A DNA stretch of 64,000 nt from Enterobacter kobei (lineage in GTDB: Bacteria > Pseudomonadota > Gammaproteobacteria > Enterobacterales > Enterobacteriaceae), in assembly GCF_001729765.1 (NCBI RefSeq), contig NZ_CP017181.1, positions 4,092,001 through 4,156,000 of the forward strand, read 5' to 3'. Position 1 is the stretch's first letter; every line of letters starts with the position of its first letter. The position numbers and the translations under genes were made by a program. This document shows, one piece after another, positions 1 through 10,369 of this stretch. The notes under the pieces are model-generated. The model was not told the DNA's origin and did not search any database. It saw nothing but the letters and a program-made list of their open reading frames with translations.

Positions 1-501
1 ATCCCCTTCCAGCAGTTCCAGCTCCAGCTCGCAAATAGGCTCCTGGAACTCACCCGCCTTCACTTCGCCTAAATCCAGCGCGATTTCAATGCGGCTCTTA
101 CCTTCCGTCACCAGCCATTTCTCACGGCAAAAATCGGTGCTGAACAGCGGCTGTACCTGCTCTGCCAGCGTGGCAGGCCGTTCACCTTCCGGCCAGACCT
201 CCGCCGGGAAACGATCCAGCTCAAGTTCTGGCTTACTGATGTCGATATTGTATTCCGGGCGCTGGTGCAAACCGCCGACCACGCGGCCGGCGATTTTCAT
301 CGTCATCTCGTAGCGCCCGTTTGCGCCGCGGATGCGCAGCCCCATATCGTGGCTACGCAGCCAGTTGTCCGGCGTTTCGTAGTAGATGTTGAGCAACTGT
401 ACGGGTTCATGGTGCTCGCCGGAGAGCGTATGCAGATGCTGGCGGAGCGCGTCAACGCTGTCTTTTTCGACGATAAATTTTAATTCGATTTCCTGAGCCA
501 T
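1..501 (-). CDS. ygiF: Inorganic triphosphatase YgiF, 5' part
   Basis: Only the first 167 codons are inside the window; the gene continues beyond base 1. It starts at an ATG at 501 with MAQEIELKFIV, and the ExExK-type strand (EIELKF) is the hallmark of the CYTH fold, which hydrolyses inorganic triphosphate with a divalent metal. Further on the reading YYETPDNWLR and EPICELELEL match E. coli YgiF closely. The full protein (about 430 aa) normally adds a C-terminal CHAD domain, which is not visible here. It is divergently oriented to ygiM, as in E. coli. Confidence 0.93.
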   Translation of the reverse strand, partial: MAQEIELKFIVEKDSVDALRQHLHTLSGEHHEPVQLLNIYYETPDNWLRSHDMGLRIRGANGRYEMTMKIAGRVVGGLHQRPEYNIDISKPELELDRFPAEVWPEGERPATLAEQVQPLFSTDFCREKWLVTEGKSRIEIALDLGEVKAGEFQEPICELELELLEGD

Positions 502-727
502 AGCCTTGTACTTTTGCGGGCGTCACAGACGCGTCAATGAGGGCGAACTTCCTCGCCATTTGTTTGTCAGTACATAGTATTTTGCGCCAAATTGCCATGC
601 AATGAGCAATTTGACGGGCGTAAATGTGTAGAGTCGTGACACAGATGATTCTGATTGCTGACGAATGCTTTGCGTAGAGACACTGTTGCCACTACTATCG
701 TTCCACTATTTATGAAAATAACGACTA

Positions 728-1351
728 ATGATGCTTAAATTACGCCTGATTGGACTTACTTTACTCGCTTTTAGCGCCGCAACCGCAGTGCACGCTGAAG
801 AGAAGCGTTACGTTTCTGACGAACTGAACACCTGGGTACGCAGTGGCCCCGGAGATAATTATCGCCTCGTGGGCACGGTGAATGCCGGCGAGGAAGTCAC
901 CCTGTTACAGACCAACGCGGACACCAACTATGGTCAGGTTCGCGACAGTACCGGTCGTACTTCCTGGATCCCGCTGAAAGAGCTGAGCACCGTACCAAGC
1001 CTGCGCACGCGCGTTCCGGATCTGGAAAACCAGGTGAAGACCCTGACCGACAAGCTGAACAACATCGACGGTACCTGGAACCAACGCACCGCAGAGATGC
1101 AGCAGAAAGTGGCACAGAGCGACAGCGTGATTAACGGTCTGAAAGAAGAGAATCAAAAACTCAAAAACGAGCTGATCGTCGCGCAGAAAAAGGTAAACGC
1201 CGCGAATCTGCAGCTTGATGACAAGCAGCGCACCATCATCATGCAGTGGTTTATGTATGGCGGCGGCGTGCTGGGCGTGGGTCTGGTGCTGGGTCTGGTC
1301 CTGCCGCATCTTATCCCAAGCCGCAAGCGTAAAGACCGCTGGATGAACTAA
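728..1351 (+). CDS. ygiM: SH3-domain membrane protein YgiM
   Basis: 207 aa (E. coli YgiM is 206). An N-terminal signal peptide ends near residue 23 (AVHA). A bacterial SH3 domain follows at about 25-90 (NTWVRSGPGDNYRLVGT), then a long coiled coil at about 95-165, one membrane helix at about 172-192 (WFMYGGGVLGVGLVLGLVL) and a basic tail RKRKDR. This suggests a periplasmic SH3 and coiled-coil domain anchored at the C-terminus in the inner membrane. The exact function is not established. It lies 60 bp upstream of cca, the same order as in E. coli. Confidence 0.92.
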   Translation: MMLKLRLIGLTLLAFSAATAVHAEEKRYVSDELNTWVRSGPGDNYRLVGTVNAGEEVTLLQTNADTNYGQVRDSTGRTSWIPLKELSTVPSLRTRVPDLENQVKTLTDKLNNIDGTWNQRTAEMQQKVAQSDSVINGLKEENQKLKNELIVAQKKVNAANLQLDDKQRTIIMQWFMYGGGVLGVGLVLGLVLPHLIPSRKRKDRWMN

Positions 1352-1411
1352 TTCGTCTTCTCTGCCAGACTTACGTATCATTCTGGAAAAGAGAAAACGG
1401 GAGAGTTGGGC

Positions 1412-2653
1412 GTGAAGAGTTATCTGGTCGGTGGTGCGGTACGTGATGCGTTGTTAGGTCTGCCGGTCAAAGATAAAGACTGGGTCGTCGTTGGCGCCAC
1501 CCCGGAAGAGATGCTCGACGCGGGCTACCAGCAGGTAGGCCGCGATTTTCCCGTGTTTCTTCATCCGCAAAGCCGCGAAGAGTACGCTCTGGCGCGTACC
1601 GAACGGAAATCCGGCTCCGGCTATACGGGTTTCACCTGCTACGCCGCGCCGGACGTGACGCTGGAGCAGGATTTGCTGCGCCGCGATCTCACCATTAACG
1701 CCCTGGCACAGGACGAAAACGGCCAAATCATCGATGCCTACGGCGGGCGGGATGACCTGCGCAACCGTCTTTTACGTCACGTCTCCCCGGCATTTTCTGA
1801 AGATCCGCTCCGCGTTCTGCGCGTGGCGCGCTTTGCCGCGCGTTACGCCCATCTGAGCTTCCGCATTGCGGATGAGACGATGGCGCTGATGACGGCCATG
1901 ACCGAGGCGGGCGAATTAGAACACCTGACGCCGGAGCGCGTCTGGAAAGAGACGGAAAATGCCCTGACCACCCGCAACCCACAGGTCTTTTTCCAGGTCC
2001 TGCGTGACTGCGGCGCACTAAAGGTGCTGTTCCCTGAAATCGACGCGCTGTTTGGCGTACCCGCGCCGGCAAAATGGCATCCGGAAATTGATACCGGTGT
2101 GCACACGCTGATGACGCTGAGCATGGCGGCCATGCTCAGTCCTGAAGTAGACGTGCGTTTTTCCACCCTCTGCCACGATCTCGGCAAAGGCTTAACGCCG
2201 AAAGAATTCTGGCCACGGCATCATGGTCACGGCCCGGCAGGCGTAAAGCTGGTAGAAGGGCTTTGTCAGCGCCTGCGCGTGCCGAATGAGATCCGTGACC
2301 TGGCAAAACTGGTCGCTGAATTCCACGACCTGATCCACACCTTCCCGATCCTGAAACCCGCCACTATCGTGAAGCTGTTCGATAATATCGACGCCTGGCG
2401 CAAGCCGCAGCGCGTGGAGCAGATCGCACTCACCAGCGAAGCCGACGTTCGCGGCCGCACCGGGTTTGAAGCATCCGATTACCCTCAGGGGCGACTGCTG
2501 CGCGAAGCGTGGATTGTGGCAAAAGCGGTGCCGACGAAAGACGTTGTCGAGGCAGGATTTAAAGGCCCGGAAATTCGTGAAGAGCTGACGAAACGGCGAA
2601 TTGAGGCCGTAACGGCGTGGAAGGAAAAACGTTGCCCTCAGCCGAAAGACTGA
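1412..2653 (+). CDS. cca: Multifunctional CCA-adding tRNA nucleotidyltransferase
   Basis: Adds or repairs the 3'-CCA end of tRNAs using CTP and ATP. The GTG at 1412 ([12 protein letters not shown]) is chosen over an upstream TTG at 1406 because it matches the E. coli start and has GGGAG about 8 nt before it. The nucleotidyltransferase head shows GGAVRD and the DxD-type catalytic motif (KDKDWVVVG), then [10 protein letters not shown]. The C-terminal half carries the HD phosphohydrolase domain (LCHDLGKG), giving the 2',3'-cyclic phosphodiesterase and phosphatase activities typical of gammaproteobacterial Cca. Length 413 aa is normal. The stop codon lies inside a hairpin that serves the convergent uppP. 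Confidence 0.96.
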   Translation: MKSYLVGGAVRDALLGLPVKDKDWVVVGATPEEMLDAGYQQVGRDFPVFLHPQSREEYALARTERKSGSGYTGFTCYAAPDVTLEQDLLRRDLTINALAQDENGQIIDAYGGRDDLRNRLLRHVSPAFSEDPLRVLRVARFAARYAHLSFRIADETMALMTAMTEAGELEHLTPERVWKETENALTTRNPQVFFQVLRDCGALKVLFPEIDALFGVPAPAKWHPEIDTGVHTLMTLSMAAMLSPEVDVRFSTLCHDLGKGLTPKEFWPRHHGHGPAGVKLVEGLCQRLRVPNEIRDLAKLVAEFHDLIHTFPILKPATIVKLFDNIDAWRKPQRVEQIALTSEADVRGRTGFEASDYPQGRLLREAWIVAKAVPTKDVVEAGFKGPEIREELTKRRIEAVTAWKEKRCPQPKD

Positions 2654-2658
2654 GGGCA
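2622..2658 (-). terminator. Terminator of uppP, inside the cca 3' end
   Basis: Perfect 9-bp stem, TGCCCTCAG at 2633-2641 and CTGAGGGCA at 2650-2658, with an 8-nt loop. Read on the minus strand it is followed by AACGTTTTTCC, as for an intrinsic terminator. The plus-strand side has no T-run, so it mainly serves uppP. Confidence 0.7.
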
Positions 2659-2666
2659 GTGGGTCA

Positions 2667-3488
2667 TCAGAAGAAGACCACGTAAACGGCAGCCGCGACA
2701 ATAAAGCGGTAGATCGCGAACGGAATGAACGAGATACGCTTAATCAGCTGCAGGAAGGTTTTGATGGCAATCAGCGCCACGATAAAGGCGGTGACAAAGC
2801 CCACGGCAAACATCGGAATGTCACCCGTGGTCAGGAAGCCAATGCTTTTGTAGAGATCCAGCGCGGTGGCGCCCATCATCATTGGCACCGCCAGCAGGAA
2901 CGAGAACTCCGACGCCGCGTAACGGCTCACGCCCATCAACATCCCGCCGGAAATCGTTGCCCCAGAACGGGAGAAGCCCGGCCACAGCGCCAGACACTGG
3001 AAGCAGCCAATGATAAATGCCTGACGATACGTCATATCGTCCAGCCCTTCCGCACGCGGGGTTTTAGGCTTCAGCACTTCGGCAGCAATCAGCAGGAAGC
3101 CACCGACCACCAGCGCGTACATCACGTTAATAGGGTTAAACAGCGATTTGATGGCATCGTGGAAAACCAGGCCCAGCACCACTGCGGGGATCATCCCGAG
3201 CAGAATATGAATGAGCGTCAGGCGCCCCGAGCCTTCGCCTTCACGCTGCGGCAGACGGCCAAAGTGGATGCCGATCAGGCCAAACAGGCGACGCCAGAAC
3301 ATCACGACCACCGCCAGAATAGAACCGAGCTGAATGACGACTTCAAACGTCTTTGCGGTATCGCCTTCAAAGCCCAGCAGATGGCCAACGATAATCATAT
3401 GGCCCGTACTGGAAACTGGCAAAAACTCCGTCAATCCTTCGACCACACCCAGTATTGCCGCCACCAGCAGCGAGTGCATATCGCTCAT
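2667..3488 (-). CDS. uppP: Undecaprenyl-diphosphatase UppP (BacA)
   Basis: 273-aa polytopic inner-membrane phosphatase that recycles undecaprenyl diphosphate to the monophosphate carrier for peptidoglycan synthesis. The family motifs are present: [19 protein letters not shown] near the N-terminus and the [10 protein letters not shown] segment around residue 173, which together form the active site. Length and hydrophobicity match E. coli BacA. It is convergent with cca and followed by folB on the same strand about 100 bp upstream. Confidence 0.96.
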   Translation of the reverse strand: MSDMHSLLVAAILGVVEGLTEFLPVSSTGHMIIVGHLLGFEGDTAKTFEVVIQLGSILAVVVMFWRRLFGLIGIHFGRLPQREGEGSGRLTLIHILLGMIPAVVLGLVFHDAIKSLFNPINVMYALVVGGFLLIAAEVLKPKTPRAEGLDDMTYRQAFIIGCFQCLALWPGFSRSGATISGGMLMGVSRYAASEFSFLLAVPMMMGATALDLYKSIGFLTTGDIPMFAVGFVTAFIVALIAIKTFLQLIKRISFIPFAIYRFIVAAAVYVVFF

Positions 3489-3594
3489 CTATAAACCCCT
3501 AAAAAGATATAAAAAAAACGGTCGCCCCAACGGCTCCCGTGAAAGATACAGCTATAAGACCGATATAACCTAAAATGGTTTAGCAATTATGACG

Positions 3595-3963
3595 TTAAAT
3601 CTTGCCTTTCAGATTTGTGCCACGCTCGATAATCACGCCCACATTGGCCGCACGCGCTACCGCTCCCGGCTTGCTCAGCTTGATGCGCACCCACGGTGAG
3701 TTGAATTTGGTCAGCAGCAGTTCCGCCACCTCTTCCGCCACACGTTCCACCAGCGCAAAACGCTGTCCTTCCACATGGCCGATGACCGTTTCACTGATGT
3801 CGGCGTAGCTCAGACAGTCATTCACATCATCGCTTTTTGCTGACTTGCGGTTATCCCAGCCCATTTCGATATCGAACACTAACTTCTGCTCGATGGTCTG
3901 TTCCCAGTCGTAAACACCAATTGTGGTGATTACCGAAAGTTGCTCTATAAATACAATATCCAT
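3595..3963 (-). CDS. folB: Dihydroneopterin aldolase FolB
   Basis: 122 aa, the usual length. It converts 7,8-dihydroneopterin to 6-hydroxymethyl-dihydropterin and glycolaldehyde in folate synthesis. The ATG at 3963 (MDIVFIEQL) is preferred to an in-frame GTG one codon upstream because it matches the E. coli start. IGVYDWEQ holds the pterin-binding region, and the C-terminal KLSKPGAVA carries the conserved lysine of the active site. Divergent from plsY, as in E. coli. Confidence 0.95.
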   Translation of the reverse strand: MDIVFIEQLSVITTIGVYDWEQTIEQKLVFDIEMGWDNRKSAKSDDVNDCLSYADISETVIGHVEGQRFALVERVAEEVAELLLTKFNSPWVRIKLSKPGAVARAANVGVIIERGTNLKGKI

Positions 3964-4070
3964 CACGACCTGCCTGCTTTTTGGCTAAACCGGATACCAC
4001 TTCCGGCGAATTATGCGTATTATCCACAGATGCTGAGAATACAGATACATTTTCAAAACGGAACAGCGTT

Positions 4071-4685
4071 ATGAGTGCAATCGCGCCTGGAATGATCCTC
4101 CTCGCCTATCTTTGCGGCTCAATCTCCAGCGCCATCCTGGTCTGCCGCATTGCCGGGTTACCTGACCCGCGTGAAAGTGGTTCCGGGAATCCGGGAGCGA
4201 CCAACGTACTTAGAATTGGCGGCAAGGGAGCAGCCGTAGCGGTTTTGATTTTTGATGTTCTGAAAGGGATGCTACCCGTCTGGGGCGCTTATGCGCTGGG
4301 CGTCACGCCGTTCTGGCTGGGGCTCATTGCGATTGCGGCCTGCGTCGGCCACATCTGGCCCGTTTTCTTCGGTTTTAAAGGTGGTAAAGGCGTTGCAACC
4401 GCCTTTGGCGCTATCGCCCCTATCGGCTGGGATCTTACCGGCGTAATGGCGGGCACCTGGCTGCTCACCATCTTGCTGAGCGGTTATTCCTCGCTCGGCG
4501 CCATCGTCAGCGCGCTCATTGCCCCGTTTTACGTCTGGTGGTTCAAACCCCAGTTCACCTTCCCGGTGTCAATGCTCTCCTGCCTGATCCTGCTGCGTCA
4601 TCACGATAATATTCAGCGTCTGTGGCGTCGTCAGGAGACCAAAATCTGGACGAAGCTCAAGCGAAAGAAAAAAGATCCGGAGTAA
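4071..4685 (+). CDS. plsY: Acyl-phosphate:glycerol-3-phosphate acyltransferase PlsY
   Basis: 204-aa integral membrane enzyme that transfers acyl from acyl-phosphate to glycerol-3-phosphate, the first acylation in phospholipid synthesis. The ATG at 4071 ([10 protein letters not shown]) matches E. coli; an in-frame upstream extension to 3981 is probably not translated. The three PlsY motifs are visible: [23 protein letters not shown] and the third near [11 protein letters not shown]. The C-terminal tail is basic. The urease operon begins 111 bp downstream. Confidence 0.95.
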   Translation: MSAIAPGMILLAYLCGSISSAILVCRIAGLPDPRESGSGNPGATNVLRIGGKGAAVAVLIFDVLKGMLPVWGAYALGVTPFWLGLIAIAACVGHIWPVFFGFKGGKGVATAFGAIAPIGWDLTGVMAGTWLLTILLSGYSSLGAIVSALIAPFYVWWFKPQFTFPVSMLSCLILLRHHDNIQRLWRRQETKIWTKLKRKKKDPE

Positions 4686-4796
4686 AACGCGCAACGCCGG
4701 CAGCAGAAAACGTATCCATAAGCGACTCATATGACAGCCTTCATTTCCGCCAGGGCATACTGAAACGTATCCCGATGGTGTGGAAATGGATGCAGC

Positions 4797-5624
4797 ATGT
4801 TAGCAGCTCAGGTCACTGATAATACGTATAAAGGCTGGCAGGCATCGCTTGCCCTGCTGTTTTGTCACACCCCTGAGAAAACCCTCCTGCACGCCGCCCA
4901 CCACGTCGGGCCGCTCACCGTTCAACGCCCGTTTTATCCCGAAGGGGAAACCTGTCACCTCTATTTACTGCATCCGCCCGGCGGCATTGTGGGCGGCGAT
5001 ACGCTGGACATTTCCGTTCGGCTGGACGCCAAAAGCCACGCGCTTATCACCATGCCCGGCGCCAGTAAGTTCTATCGCAGCAGCGGCCCGCAGGCCTGTC
5101 TGAATCAACACTTTTATCTCGATGATGGATCCACGCTGGAGTGGCTGCCGCAGGATACCATCCTCTTTCCCGGTGCCAATGCCGCACTGCGCTCCGTCTT
5201 CCACCTGAAGGGCTCCAGCACGCTGCTGGCGTGGGAGTTGTATTGCCTGGGTCGCCCGGTAATCGGTGAAACCTTCAGCCACGGCACGCTGGAGAGCCGC
5301 CTTGAGGTCTGGGTGGACGATGAACCGCGCCTGATTGAGCGCCAGCACCTGAGCGACGGCGATCTTGCGCCCGTTGCCGGACATCCGTGGCTCGGCACGC
5401 TGCTGTTCTATCCGGCCGGGGAAACGCATCTTGATACGGTCCGCGAGCGCCTCGCACCGCTGGGAAATTATGCAGGTGCAACGCTTACCGACGATCTGCT
5501 GTCGGTGCGTTTCCTCTCCCACGATAACCTGATTTGCCAGCGGGTGATGCGCGACATCTGGCAGTCGCTTCGCCCGCTTCTCACCCCTAAAAATGCCTGT
5601 TCGCCGCGTATCTGGCAGACATAA
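4797..5624 (+). CDS. ureD: Urease accessory protein UreD
   Basis: 275 aa, first gene of the urease operon. UreD binds apo-urease and forms the UreD-UreF-UreG complex through which nickel is delivered to UreC. The UreD signature is clear: [13 protein letters not shown] and [12 protein letters not shown] near the N-terminus, and an [12 protein letters not shown] segment. The start is an ATG in a weak ribosome-binding context. ureA follows after 10 bp, so the whole ureDABCEJFG set looks like one transcript on the plus strand. Confidence 0.94.
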   Translation: MLAAQVTDNTYKGWQASLALLFCHTPEKTLLHAAHHVGPLTVQRPFYPEGETCHLYLLHPPGGIVGGDTLDISVRLDAKSHALITMPGASKFYRSSGPQACLNQHFYLDDGSTLEWLPQDTILFPGANAALRSVFHLKGSSTLLAWELYCLGRPVIGETFSHGTLESRLEVWVDDEPRLIERQHLSDGDLAPVAGHPWLGTLLFYPAGETHLDTVRERLAPLGNYAGATLTDDLLSVRFLSHDNLICQRVMRDIWQSLRPLLTPKNACSPRIWQT

Positions 5625-5634
5625 GAGAAACGTT

Positions 5635-5937
5635 ATGGAACTGACCCCCAGAGAAAAAGACAAGCTGTTGCTGTTCACCGCCGCGCTGGTTGCCGAACGC
5701 CGCCTTGCGCGCGGGGTTAAGCTCAATTATCCAGAATCGGTCGCGCTGATCAGCGCCTTTATTATGGAAGGCGCGCGCGATGGCGAAACCGTCGCCTCGC
5801 TGATGGAAGCGGGTCGTCACGTTCTGACGCGCGACCAGGTAATGGAGGGCGTACCGGAGATGATCCCGGATATTCAGGTGGAGGCCACCTTCCCGGACGG
5901 CTCCAAGCTCGTCACCGTCCACAATCCGATCGTCTAA
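5635..5937 (+). CDS. ureA: Urease subunit gamma
   Basis: 100 aa, the standard length of the separate gamma subunit in enterobacteria. Starts [18 protein letters not shown] at 5635; an in-frame upstream extension to 5593 overlaps ureD and is not family-like. It packs with UreB and UreC into the cytosolic (UreABC)3 enzyme that hydrolyses urea to ammonia and carbamate. It contains [16 protein letters not shown] and the conserved [14 protein letters not shown] end. Confidence 0.96.
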   Translation: MELTPREKDKLLLFTAALVAERRLARGVKLNYPESVALISAFIMEGARDGETVASLMEAGRHVLTRDQVMEGVPEMIPDIQVEATFPDGSKLVTVHNPIV

Positions 5938-5947
5938 GGAGCACGTC

Positions 5948-6262
5948 ATGATCCCTGGCGAATACCAGATCCAGCCCGGCACGGTTGCCCTCAACGTCGG
6001 GCGTGAAACCCAACAAGTGATTGTTGAAAACCACGGCGACAGGCCGATACAGGTCGGATCGCACTATCACTTTTACGAGGTCAACCCGGCGCTGAAGTTC
6101 GACCGGGAAGCCACCAGAGGCTACCGGCTGAATATTCCGGCAGGCACCGCCGTGCGTTTCGAGCCCGGCCAGAAGCGGGAAGTCATGCTGGTACAGGTGA
6201 CGGGCGCGCAGCGTATTTTCGGGTTTCGCGGCGAGGTGATGGGGGAGGTGAAAAATGGCTGA
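5948..6262 (+). CDS. ureB: Urease subunit beta
   Basis: 104 aa, full length for the enterobacterial beta subunit. Begins [16 protein letters not shown] and contains the conserved [13 protein letters not shown] and [17 protein letters not shown] segments of the beta-sheet subunit. It starts 10 bp after ureA with a GGAG ribosome-binding site and overlaps the start of ureC by 8 bp, which suggests translational coupling of beta and alpha. Confidence 0.97.
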   Translation: MIPGEYQIQPGTVALNVGRETQQVIVENHGDRPIQVGSHYHFYEVNPALKFDREATRGYRLNIPAGTAVRFEPGQKREVMLVQVTGAQRIFGFRGEVMGEVKNG

Positions 6263-7958
6263 CATTTCACGCCGGGCGTATGCCGATATGTTCGGCCCCA
6301 CCACCGGCGATAAAGTGCGGCTGGCCGACAGCGAGCTATGGATCGAAGTGGAAGACGATCTCACGGTCTACGGTGAAGAGGTCAAATTCGGCGGCGGAAA
6401 GGTGATCCGCGACGGTATGGGCCAGGGGCAGATGACCGCCGACGACTGCGTGGATCTGGTGCTCACCAACGCGTTGATCGTCGATCACTGGGGGATCGTG
6501 AAAGCCGATATCGGCGTCAAGAACGGGCGGATCTTTGCCGTCGGTAAAGCCGGTAACCCGGATATTCAGCCCGGCGTGACGATCCCAATCGGCGCCGCAA
6601 CGGAAGTGATTGCCGCCGAAGGGAAGATCGTGACCGCGGGCGGGATCGACACCCATATTCACTGGATCTGCCCGCAGCAGGCGGAAGAGGCGCTGGTCTC
6701 CGGCGTGACCACCATGATCGGCGGCGGCACCGGCCCTGCGGCGGGCACCAACGCCACCACCTGCACGCCAGGGCCGTGGTACATCGCGCGTATGCTGCAG
6801 GCAGCCGATACGCTACCAGTGAATATCGGCCTCCTCGGCAAAGGTAATGGCTCTAACCCGGACGCCCTGCGCGAGCAGGTCGCGGCTGGCGCCATTGGGC
6901 TGAAGATCCACGAAGACTGGGGCGCAACGCCCGCGGCGATCAACTGCTCGCTGGAGGTTGCCGAAGAGATGGATATTCAGGTGGCGCTGCACAGCGACAC
7001 GCTGAACGAGTCCGGGTTTGTCGAGGACACGCTGGCCGCGATTGGCGGGCGCACCATCCACACCTTCCATACCGAAGGCGCGGGTGGCGGCCATGCGCCG
7101 GATATTATCACCGCCTGCGCGCATCCGAATATTCTGCCCTCCTCCACCAACCCGACGCTGCCCTACACGGTGAACACCATCGACGAGCATCTCGACATGC
7201 TGATGGTCTGCCACCACCTCGACCCGGATATTGCCGAGGACGTGGCGTTTGCCGAGTCGCGCATTCGCCGGGAGACCATCGCCGCTGAAGACGTGCTGCA
7301 CGATATCGGCGCGTTCTCGCTCACTTCGTCAGATTCACAGGCCATGGGCCGCGTGGGAGAAGTGATTATCCGTACCTGGCAGGTTGCGCACCGCATGAAG
7401 GTCCAGCGCGGCGCCCTGCCGGAAGAGACCGGCGATAACGACAACTTCCGCGTGAAGCGCTATGTCGCTAAGTACACCATCAACCCGGCGCTGACCCACG
7501 GCATCGCCCATGAGGTCGGTTCCATTGAGGCGGGCAAGCTGGCGGATCTGGTGGTCTGGTCACCGGCGTTTTTTGGCGTCAAACCTGCCACCATCGTCAA
7601 AGGTGGAATGATCGCCTGCGCGCCGATGGGCGATATTAACGCCTCGATCCCCACGCCGCAGCCGGTGCATTACCGCCCGATGTTTGGCGCGCTGGGTGCC
7701 GCGCGCCACGCCACCCGGCTGACGTTTATCTCCCAGGCCGCCAGCGCGAACGGCGTCCCGCAGCAGCTCAATCTGCAAAGCGCCACGGCGGTGGTGAAAG
7801 GCTGCCGGACGGTGAAGAAGACCGACATGATCCACAACGGTTTACTACCCAATATTACCGTCGATTCGCAAACCTACGAGGTGCGCGTCGACGGTGAACT
7901 GATAACCAGCGAACCGGCCGACGTTCTGCCGATGGCGCAACGCTATTTCCTGTTCTGA
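6255..7958 (+). CDS. ureC: Urease subunit alpha, catalytic
   Basis: 567 aa, normal length. Carries the dinuclear nickel site. All expected residues are visible: the two histidines of [11 protein letters not shown], the lysine to be carbamylated in GLKIHEDWG, histidines in ALHSDTLN and [14 protein letters not shown], the flap region VCHHLDP and the aspartate of SSDSQAMGR. Nothing is missing, so the enzyme should be active once matured by UreD, E, F and G. The 8-bp overlap with ureB supports coupled translation. Confidence 0.98.
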   Translation: MADISRRAYADMFGPTTGDKVRLADSELWIEVEDDLTVYGEEVKFGGGKVIRDGMGQGQMTADDCVDLVLTNALIVDHWGIVKADIGVKNGRIFAVGKAGNPDIQPGVTIPIGAATEVIAAEGKIVTAGGIDTHIHWICPQQAEEALVSGVTTMIGGGTGPAAGTNATTCTPGPWYIARMLQAADTLPVNIGLLGKGNGSNPDALREQVAAGAIGLKIHEDWGATPAAINCSLEVAEEMDIQVALHSDTLNESGFVEDTLAAIGGRTIHTFHTEGAGGGHAPDIITACAHPNILPSSTNPTLPYTVNTIDEHLDMLMVCHHLDPDIAEDVAFAESRIRRETIAAEDVLHDIGAFSLTSSDSQAMGRVGEVIIRTWQVAHRMKVQRGALPEETGDNDNFRVKRYVAKYTINPALTHGIAHEVGSIEAGKLADLVVWSPAFFGVKPATIVKGGMIACAPMGDINASIPTPQPVHYRPMFGALGAARHATRLTFISQAASANGVPQQLNLQSATAVVKGCRTVKKTDMIHNGLLPNITVDSQTYEVRVDGELITSEPADVLPMAQRYFLF

Positions 7959-7967
7959 GGAGTGATG

Positions 7968-8432
7968 ATGATCTATTTAACCCAACGCCTGGACCACGCG
8001 CACCCGATTACCGCCAGCGTCACGCTGCCGATTGACGTGCGGGTGAAAAGCCGCGCCCGCGTGGCGCTGAACGACGGCCGCGACGCCGGGCTGATGTTGC
8101 CGCGCGGCCTGCTGCTGCGCGGGGGCGACCTGCTGACGACAGACGACGGTAGTGAGGTCATCGAAGTGATCGCAGCGGCAGAGTCGGTCTCCGTGGTGCG
8201 CTGCGCCGACCCGTTCCTGCTCGCCCGCGCCTGCTACCACCTGGGCAACCGCCACGTGCCGCTGCAGATCATGCCCGGCGAATTGCGCTATCACCACGAT
8301 CACGTTCTCGACGACATGCTGCGCCCGTTCGGGCTGGAGGTGACCTTCGACTCCCTGCCGTTTGAACCGGAAGCGGGCGCCTATGCCAGCGATGCCCACA
8401 GCCATAGCCACTCTCACGCTCATTCACATTAA
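7968..8432 (+). CDS. ureE: Urease nickel metallochaperone UreE
   Basis: 154 aa. Delivers Ni(II) to UreG. The ATG at 7968 (MIYLTQRLDH) is preferred because GAGGAG at 7957-7962 is well spaced for it; in-frame starts at 7962 and 7965 lie too close. The N-terminal peptide-binding domain is followed by the metal-binding domain with CYHLGNRHVPLQI and the GELRYHHDHV segment, and the protein ends in a histidine-rich tail (HSHSHSHAHSH) that stores nickel, as in Klebsiella UreE. Confidence 0.95.
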   Translation: MIYLTQRLDHAHPITASVTLPIDVRVKSRARVALNDGRDAGLMLPRGLLLRGGDLLTTDDGSEVIEVIAAAESVSVVRCADPFLLARACYHLGNRHVPLQIMPGELRYHHDHVLDDMLRPFGLEVTFDSLPFEPEAGAYASDAHSHSHSHAHSH

Positions 8433-8441
8433 GGATTAATT

Positions 8442-8981
8442 ATGCGCAAGCTCCTCCCCCTGTTACAGCTGGCCTTTTCCGTTCCGGCGCTCGCCCATCC
8501 AGGCCATGGTGCCGACAGCTTCCAGGCCGGTTTTTTCCATCCCCTGACCGGGCTCGATCACCTGCTGATGCTTACCGGCGCGGGCGTGCTCTCGGCGCTG
8601 AGTGGCCGCAAACTCCTGCTACCGTTTGCCACTCTCGGGATGATGCTCGTTGGCGCTGTTGCAGGCAGTCTGCTCGGCGGATTTAGCGGCATGGAGATGC
8701 TGATTATCGCCTCGCTGGCGGTCTGCGGCGTGATGATGTTTAAAACTGAAAACCGTCTGCTGCTGGCGGTACCTGCTCTGGCGATGTTCCACGGCTGGGC
8801 ACACGGTGTGGAGATGTCCGGCCACAGCTTCTGGCTCTTCACCAGCGGGTTTATGTTCGCCAGCGCCACGGTGCTGTGCGCCAGCTTCGCGGCAGGATTA
8901 CTGCTGCGCCGTCATGACGGCCTGCGTAAAATGTTCGGCGGTGGGTTGATTGTCTCTGCCCTGCTGGCGTTGATGAGCTGA
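8442..8981 (+). CDS. ureJ: HupE/UreJ family membrane protein
   Basis: 179 aa with a signal-like N-terminus and about six hydrophobic segments. The hallmark motif [12 protein letters not shown] follows an N-terminal HPGHG. HupE/UreJ proteins are thought to import nickel or cobalt, and the position inside the urease operon fits nickel supply for UreC. Its stop overlaps the ureF start by one base (TGATG). Confidence 0.92.
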   Translation: MRKLLPLLQLAFSVPALAHPGHGADSFQAGFFHPLTGLDHLLMLTGAGVLSALSGRKLLLPFATLGMMLVGAVAGSLLGGFSGMEMLIIASLAVCGVMMFKTENRLLLAVPALAMFHGWAHGVEMSGHSFWLFTSGFMFASATVLCASFAAGLLLRRHDGLRKMFGGGLIVSALLALMS

Positions 8982-9655
8982 TGGAGCACGCCCGCCAGTG
9001 GCTGCGCCTGATGCAGCTCTCCAGCAGTAGCCTGCCGGTTGGGTCGTTTACCTGGTCGCAGGGGCTGGAGTGGGCGGTAGAGGCAGGCTGGGTCACGAAT
9101 GCCGACGCCTTTAAACGCTGGCAAATCCAGCAGATGGAGCAGAGCTTTTACTGCGTCGATCTGCCGCTCTTTACTCGCCTGTATCTCGCCTGCGAACAAC
9201 AGGATTGGGTGGCGGCAAAACGCTGGACGGCATACCTGCTCGCCTGCCGGGAAACGCGCGAGCTGCGCGATGAGGAGCGCAACCGTGGCGCGGCCTTTAC
9301 GCGCCTGATTAAAAGCTGGGAGCCTGACTGCCCGACTGAATGGCTGACACTGTGTATGCAGAGCCAGCTCTGCGGCATGGCGTGGCTCGGCGTGCGCTGG
9401 GGCATTGGCGCGCGCGAACTGGCGCTCAGTCTCGGCTACAGCTGGATTGAGAGCGCGGTGATGGCGGGCGTTAAGCTGGTGCCGTTTGGGCAGCAGGCGG
9501 CGCAGCAGCTGATTATCGACCTGAGCGACCACTTCGCCGCCGGGTTCGAAGAGGCATTTTTACGTGACGACGACGCACTGGGTGCAGCCACGCCGCTGTC
9601 TGCCATCGCCTCCGCTCGCCACGAAACACAATATTCACGACTATTCCGTTCCTGA
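8981..9655 (+). CDS. ureF: Urease accessory protein UreF
   Basis: 224 aa, normal length. UreF bridges UreD and UreG and acts in GTP-dependent nickel insertion. The N-terminal segment [17 protein letters not shown] is the family signature; the rest is helical, with [18 protein letters not shown]. The start codon shares a base with the ureJ stop, so translation is probably coupled. Confidence 0.95.
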   Translation: MEHARQWLRLMQLSSSSLPVGSFTWSQGLEWAVEAGWVTNADAFKRWQIQQMEQSFYCVDLPLFTRLYLACEQQDWVAAKRWTAYLLACRETRELRDEERNRGAAFTRLIKSWEPDCPTEWLTLCMQSQLCGMAWLGVRWGIGARELALSLGYSWIESAVMAGVKLVPFGQQAAQQLIIDLSDHFAAGFEEAFLRDDDALGAATPLSAIASARHETQYSRLFRS

Positions 9656-9664
9656 GGAGTCAAC

Positions 9665-10282
9665 ATGGCTGATTACAAACATCCCCTGCGCGTCGGCGTC
9701 GGCGGCCCGGTAGGGTCGGGTAAAACCGCCCTGCTGGAAGCGCTCTGCAAGGCAATGCGCGATACATATCATCTGGCGGTAGTCACTAACGATATCTACA
9801 CCAAAGAGGATCAGCGCATCCTGACCGAGGCGGGCGCACTGGAGCCGGAGCGCATTGTTGGCGTGGAGACCGGCGGCTGCCCGCATACCGCCATCCGCGA
9901 AGATGCCTCGATGAACCTGGCGGCGGTGGAAGCGTTAAGCGAGAAATTCGGCAATCTGGACCTGATCTTCGTAGAAAGCGGCGGGGATAACCTGAGCGCG
10001 ACGTTCAGCCCGGAACTGGCGGATCTCACTATCTACGTGATCGACGTGGCCGAAGGGGAAAAAATCCCGCGTAAGGGCGGGCCGGGGATCACCAAATCTG
10101 ACTTTCTGGTGATCAACAAAACCGATCTCGCACCCTACGTGGGTGCGTCGCTCGACGTGATGGCGCGCGATACCAACCGCATGCGTGGCGAGCGTCCGTG
10201 GACGTTTACCAATCTGAAAGCGGGTGACGGTCTGGCGACGATTATTGCGTTTCTGGAAGAAAAAGGGATGTTGCGGGTGTAA
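9665..10282 (+). CDS. ureG: Urease accessory GTPase UreG
   Basis: 205 aa SIMIBI-class GTPase. The P-loop is [17 protein letters not shown]; the metal and switch motif is [15 protein letters not shown] (the CPH metal site), with [11 protein letters not shown] and the guanine-specificity motif [11 protein letters not shown]. It uses GTP hydrolysis to load nickel into urease. Last gene of the operon; a REP-type repeat follows before the convergent tsaD. Confidence 0.97.
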   Translation: MADYKHPLRVGVGGPVGSGKTALLEALCKAMRDTYHLAVVTNDIYTKEDQRILTEAGALEPERIVGVETGGCPHTAIREDASMNLAAVEALSEKFGNLDLIFVESGGDNLSATFSPELADLTIYVIDVAEGEKIPRKGGPGITKSDFLVINKTDLAPYVGASLDVMARDTNRMRGERPWTFTNLKAGDGLATIIAFLEEKGMLRV

Positions 10283-10293
10283 TGCGGTTTATC

Positions 10294-10362
10294 GCCGGGT
10301 GGCGGCTTCGCCTGACCCGGCCTACGGTTTTTGTAGGCCCAGTAAGCGCAGCGCCACCGGGC
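10294..10362. repeat. REP/BIME-type palindromic repeat
   Basis: GCCGGGTGGCGGCTTCGCC with its near-complement GCGCAGCGCCACCGGGC, separated by CCTACGG..GTAGGC, is the standard pair of enterobacterial REP units facing each other. It sits between the convergent ends of ureG and tsaD, the usual place for such elements, and can act as an mRNA stabiliser or terminator. Confidence 0.85.
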
Positions 10363-10369
10363 AAAAAAC

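Noticed and set aside
3981..4070. N-terminal 30-residue extension of PlsY
   Set aside because: It overlaps the folB-plsY intergenic region, is not in E. coli PlsY, and the ATG at 4071 fits the family.
4757..4770. ATAC-N6-GTAT palindrome before ureD as a NAC site for nitrogen control
   Set aside because: It is one base shorter than the ATA-N6-TNGTAT consensus and lies very close to the ureD start; symmetry alone is not enough.
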